7,672 bases of DNA. Origin: JBGTLW01 sp041743835. GTDB taxonomy: Bacteria > Planctomycetota > Phycisphaerae > Phycisphaerales > Phycisphaeraceae. A model generated the notes under the pieces. That model was not told the DNA's origin and searched no databases. It was given only the letters and a program-made list of their open reading frames with translations. The stretch spans positions 1 through 7,672 of the forward strand of contig JBGTLW010000274.1 of the NCBI GenBank assembly GCA_041743835.1. The letters run 5' to 3'. Each line of letters starts with the position of its first letter. The first letter of the stretch is position 1. This document shows, piece after piece, positions 5,514 to 7,672 of the stretch. Position numbers and translations under genes: made by a program.

Positions 5514-6920
5514 TTATTTAGCCAACTTTGCCATCTCGTACAGCAGTTGCGCATTGGTCTGGCAGCCCAGGTGGAAGCGGGCGAGGGTGAAGTGTTCGTC
5601 GGGGCTGTGGATGTTGTCGCCCTCGAGCCCGAAGCCGATGAGCAGGGTGTCCAGGCCCAGGGTTTTCTGGAGGTCGGCCACGATCGGAATTGTCGCGCCC
5701 TCACGGATCAGCGCGGCCGGCCGACCCGCGGCCGAGGCAATCGCCCGACTTGCGGCGGCGACGTAAGGCGAGTCCATCGGCACACTCACCGGCCAGGCCT
5801 CGCCGTGGTTGGTCAACTCCCACCGGCAGCCGCCGACCTCTTGCGATTCAATCCATCGCGTGAACTGCTCCGCGACCTTGTGCGGGTTCATCTGCGCGGG
5901 GATGCGGAAGCTGACTTTGGCGCCCGCGAAGCTTGGGATCACGGTCTTGGCCCCCTCGCCCATGAACCCGCCATAGAGCCCGTTGATGTCGCAGCTTGGT
6001 CGGGCCCAGCGTCGGGCCATCGCGCCAAAGCCCGACTCGCCGAAGGACTCGCAGCCCACACCCGCGAAGAAGGCCCGCTCGTCAAATCCCAGCGTTTGCC
6101 ACTGCGCTTCTTCCTCCGGCGTGATGGGTGCGACGTCGTCGTAGAAGCCGGGGATGGCGATGCGGTTGTGCTCGTCGAACAGCTTGCCCAGTGTGCGTGC
6201 GAGCAGGGTCGCGGGGTTTGCGAGGCAGCCGCCGAACATACCCGAGTGCAGGTCGCGCGACGGGCCGTGGAGCTTGACATCGAAGTAAACCAGGCCACGC
6301 AGCGCGTAGGTGATGGCGGGGACCTGCCCCGCTGCGGGTGTGTCCCACATGCCGGTGTCGCACACGACCGCGACATCCGCTCGGAGCGTGGCCTTGTGTG
6401 CTTCCAGGAACGGCGGGAGGTTGATCGAGCCGATCTCCTCCTCACCCTCGATGAGGAACGTCATCGGGACGGGCAGTCGGCCGTGCGCTTGCTTCCACGC
6501 GAGGCACGCTTCGAGCATGGTGGCGGTCTGTCCCTTGTCATCGAGCGCGCCGCGGGCGAACACAGCCGGGCCTTGCGGCGTGTCGCGGATGGTGGGCTCG
6601 AAGGGCGGGGTTGTCCACTTGGCCACGGGGTCGGCCGGCTGCACGTCGTAGTGGCCATAGAACAAGACGCGCGGCGCGCCCGGCACGAGCACATCCTCCG
6701 GCCCGGTGGTGGCGACGACAGCGGGGTGACCGGCGGTGGCCATCACGCGGGCCTCAAGCCCGAGGCTGCGCAGCGCATCAGCGGTCCACGCGGCACCGCG
6801 CGCGACATCTGCCTTGCGGGCTGGGTCCGTGCTGATGCTGGGGATGGACAGCCAATCGATCAGGCGCTGGGTTGCGGCTGCTTTGTTGCTTTCGAGTTGT
6901 TGGAGGACCTTGTCAATCAT
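5514..6920 (-). CDS. M20-family metallopeptidase (dipeptidase-like)
   Basis: The 468-residue cytoplasmic protein (no signal peptide) has the full residue set of the M20 di-zinc peptidases related to carnosinase/CNDP. Metal ligands by family comparison are His90 in GHYDVQP (89-95), bridging Asp127 in GALDDKG (124-130), Glu162 and general-base Glu161 in EGEEEIGS (158-165), Asp188 in VVCDTG (185-190) and His438 in DNIHSPDEH (435-443). The lid/dimerisation domain carries LHSGMFGG (224-231, His225) and FRIPAQMNP (338-346, Arg339). Length and motif order are normal for the family. It likely hydrolyses dipeptides or related acylated amino acids; the exact substrate is not readable. Its ATG (6920-6918) overlaps the TGA of the upstream Rieske gene (6919-6917) and no Shine-Dalgarno precedes it, so translation is probably coupled. 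It converges with the propeller gene. Confidence 0.9.
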   Translation of the reverse strand: MIDKVLQQLESNKAAATQRLIDWLSIPSISTDPARKADVARGAAWTADALRSLGLEARVMATAGHPAVVATTGPEDVLVPGAPRVLFYGHYDVQPADPVAKWTTPPFEPTIRDTPQGPAVFARGALDDKGQTATMLEACLAWKQAHGRLPVPMTFLIEGEEEIGSINLPPFLEAHKATLRADVAVVCDTGMWDTPAAGQVPAITYALRGLVYFDVKLHGPSRDLHSGMFGGCLANPATLLARTLGKLFDEHNRIAIPGFYDDVAPITPEEEAQWQTLGFDERAFFAGVGCESFGESGFGAMARRWARPSCDINGLYGGFMGEGAKTVIPSFAGAKVSFRIPAQMNPHKVAEQFTRWIESQEVGGCRWELTNHGEAWPVSVPMDSPYVAAASRAIASAAGRPAALIREGATIPIVADLQKTLGLDTLLIGFGLEGDNIHSPDEHFTLARFHLGCQTNAQLLYEMAKLAK

Positions 6921-7240
6921 GTGTGTTTCTGGATATCGACTTCGACGCGGCTATTGACCACGCGGACGGGGAAGGTGCGGACCGGCGGCTCGATGTCGGG
7001 GTAGTCGATGTTCTTCCCGGTGTCGAGGTGGTACGTGTAGCCATGGAACGGGCAGGTGATGACTTTGCCGCGTCGCTCGCCCTCGCCCAGCGGCAGGCCG
7101 GCGTGCGGGCAGATGTTGAGAATCGCGCGCAACTCACCCGCGACATTGAAGACCACGACCGGCTGATCGTTTGCCTTGGTGCAGACCTGCGCCCCATCAG
7201 GGAACTGATCTGCCGGTCCAACGTCTATCCAATCTGCCAT
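6917..7240 (-). CDS. Small Rieske [2Fe-2S] ferredoxin-like protein
   Basis: The 107-residue product is one Rieske domain. The cluster ligands are CPH (Cys44, His46) and CPFHGYTYHLDTG (Cys63, His66), spaced C-x-H-x16-C-x2-H. Size and sequence resemble the ferredoxins of aromatic-ring dioxygenases and NirD-like subunits, which pass single electrons in the cytoplasm. No signal peptide or membrane segment is present, so it is not a cytochrome bc1 Rieske subunit. GGAG (7252-7249 on this strand) lies eight bases before ATG 7240 and supports the start. The gene is first in a leftward pair with the M20 peptidase and overlaps it by four bases. No oxygenase, reductase or nitrite reductase gene lies nearby, so its redox partner is unknown. 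Confidence 0.9.
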   Translation of the reverse strand: MADWIDVGPADQFPDGAQVCTKANDQPVVVFNVAGELRAILNICPHAGLPLGEGERRGKVITCPFHGYTYHLDTGKNIDYPDIEPPVRTFPVRVVNSRVEVDIQKHT

Positions 7241-7275
7241 GCCGCCAACTCCGGTGACTGGGACTACTGCATTGA

Positions 7276-7281
7276 ATCATA
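7276..7281 (-). promoter_or_regulatory. Candidate -10 box of the Rieske-peptidase operon
   Basis: Read leftward, TATGAT matches five of six bases of the TATAAT consensus. It would give a leader of roughly 30 bases before ATG 7240. No recognisable -35 lies at the usual distance; the bases there are all G/C. It is placed sensibly in the divergent gap 7241-7391, but is weak evidence alone. Confidence 0.28.
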
Positions 7282-7391
7282 CCGACCCGCCACACCCCCC
7301 GCCGCCGGATATCGGCCCGCCGCAATCGCCCCTGAAGCGTGCCGAAGTGCTTGCAACCGCGTGTGGGCGTAAGATGGACATGAGGTGTGAT

Positions 7392-7672
7392 ATGCACAAG
7401 ACATGGTTAGCAACGTGGGTGGCGGGTTTCATCAGCGGCACGATGCTGGTCGGGCCTGCGTGGACGGAGGATGCGAGCCCGGCCGAACCTCAAGCCGAGC
7501 AACCGCGAGCGGAGGCGGCTGCGGTGTCGGCCGATGAGCCGGTCACCGTGGAGGACTTACAGGCTGAGATCGACGCGATGCTATCGCCCCAGGGTTTGGT
7601 GAATCCTGGGGCTGCTGCGGGTGCGGGGAGTGCGACGCTTCCGGGGGCGGGGGCGCTTCCGGGGGCGGGGCG
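7392..7672 (+). CDS. Exported protein of unknown function, N-terminal part (runs off window)
   Basis: The open frame gives 93 residues and has no stop before the window ends. Residues 1-23 look like a signal peptide or membrane anchor: MHKTWLATWVAGFISGTMLVGPA, with a basic start and a hydrophobic core, cleavage plausible after Ala23. Then comes an acidic, Ala/Glu/Pro-rich linker (24-50), a short helix-prone stretch TVEDLQAEIDAML (52-64), and an Ala/Gly/Pro-rich tail with the six-residue unit LPGAGA starting at 83 and again at 89. GAGGTG (7382-7387) lies four bases before ATG 7392 and fixes this start over the in-frame ATG at 7374. It is divergent from the Rieske gene across a 151-base gap. 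I recognise no family; everything beyond export is unknown from this fragment. Confidence 0.68.
   Translation, partial: MHKTWLATWVAGFISGTMLVGPAWTEDASPAEPQAEQPRAEAAAVSADEPVTVEDLQAEIDAMLSPQGLVNPGAAAGAGSATLPGAGALPGAG
7638..7672 (+). repeat. 18-bp in-frame tandem repeat encoding LPGAGA, G-quadruplex-like
   Basis: The unit CTTCCGGGGGCGGGGGCG (7638-7655) is followed by a second copy (7656-7672) that is identical as far as the window goes. Because 18 is a multiple of three, it repeats six residues in frame. The coding strand has four G-runs (7643-7647, 7649-7653, 7661-7665, 7667-7670) with loops of 1, 7 and 1 bases, which fits the common G-quadruplex pattern. The array may continue beyond the window. 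Confidence 0.65.

Noticed and set aside
5547..7004. Long rightward open frame of 485 codons opposite the M20 peptidase gene
   Set aside because: It mirrors the peptidase gene, which has all catalytic motifs, and runs into the Rieske gene. The product is Arg/Gly/Val-rich without any domain, as expected from the antisense of a GC-rich gene.

Overview
The window is GC-rich and gene-dense. Its gene content points to a planctomycete-type bacterium, most likely of the Phycisphaerae lineage. This is inferred from the mix of families, not from a marker gene: a PEP-CTERM surface protein with autotransporter-like strand repeats, a prepilin-like protein with an FTLIELL helix and an H-x9-DG motif, a XylR-type regulator, and a secreted PQQ-like beta-propeller protein. 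No rRNA, tRNA, CRISPR array, transposase or integrase was seen.

Left part (1-3124). A XylR-like regulator, cut off by the window edge, runs leftward from base 440. Rightward from base 717 comes a 473-residue exported PEP-CTERM protein, and 98 bases after it a 295-residue prepilin-like protein. The 276-base divergent gap has an AT-rich core. A 15-bp imperfect direct repeat with a 21-bp pitch lies there, between a reasonable leftward promoter and a weak rightward one. This arrangement would suit an AraC-type DNA-binding domain, which XylR-family proteins carry at the end missing from this window. The inferred picture is a sugar- or metabolite-responsive regulator controlling a surface protein and possibly the pseudopilin-like protein after it. 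Two GC-rich hairpins with interchangeable arms lie between those two genes.

Middle part (3125-5513). A 306-base stretch without a convincing gene holds a weak hairpin after the prepilin gene and a dyad-symmetric element. It is followed by a 654-residue exported PQQ-like beta-propeller protein with an N-terminal beta-rich region that I could not assign. Between this gene and the convergent peptidase gene is a short array of four CTCTGCGC-like octamers.

Right part (5514-7672). A two-gene leftward operon encodes a small Rieske [2Fe-2S] protein and an M20-family metallopeptidase. The genes overlap by four bases (ATGA) and are probably translationally coupled. Divergent from it, a new exported protein starts at base 7392 and runs off the window in an Ala/Gly/Pro-rich repeat whose coding strand fits a G-quadruplex pattern.

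No clearly new multi-gene system is proven here. The items most worth following are the direct-repeat element in the divergent gap, the coupled Rieske-peptidase pair, the dyad before the propeller gene and the octamer array.
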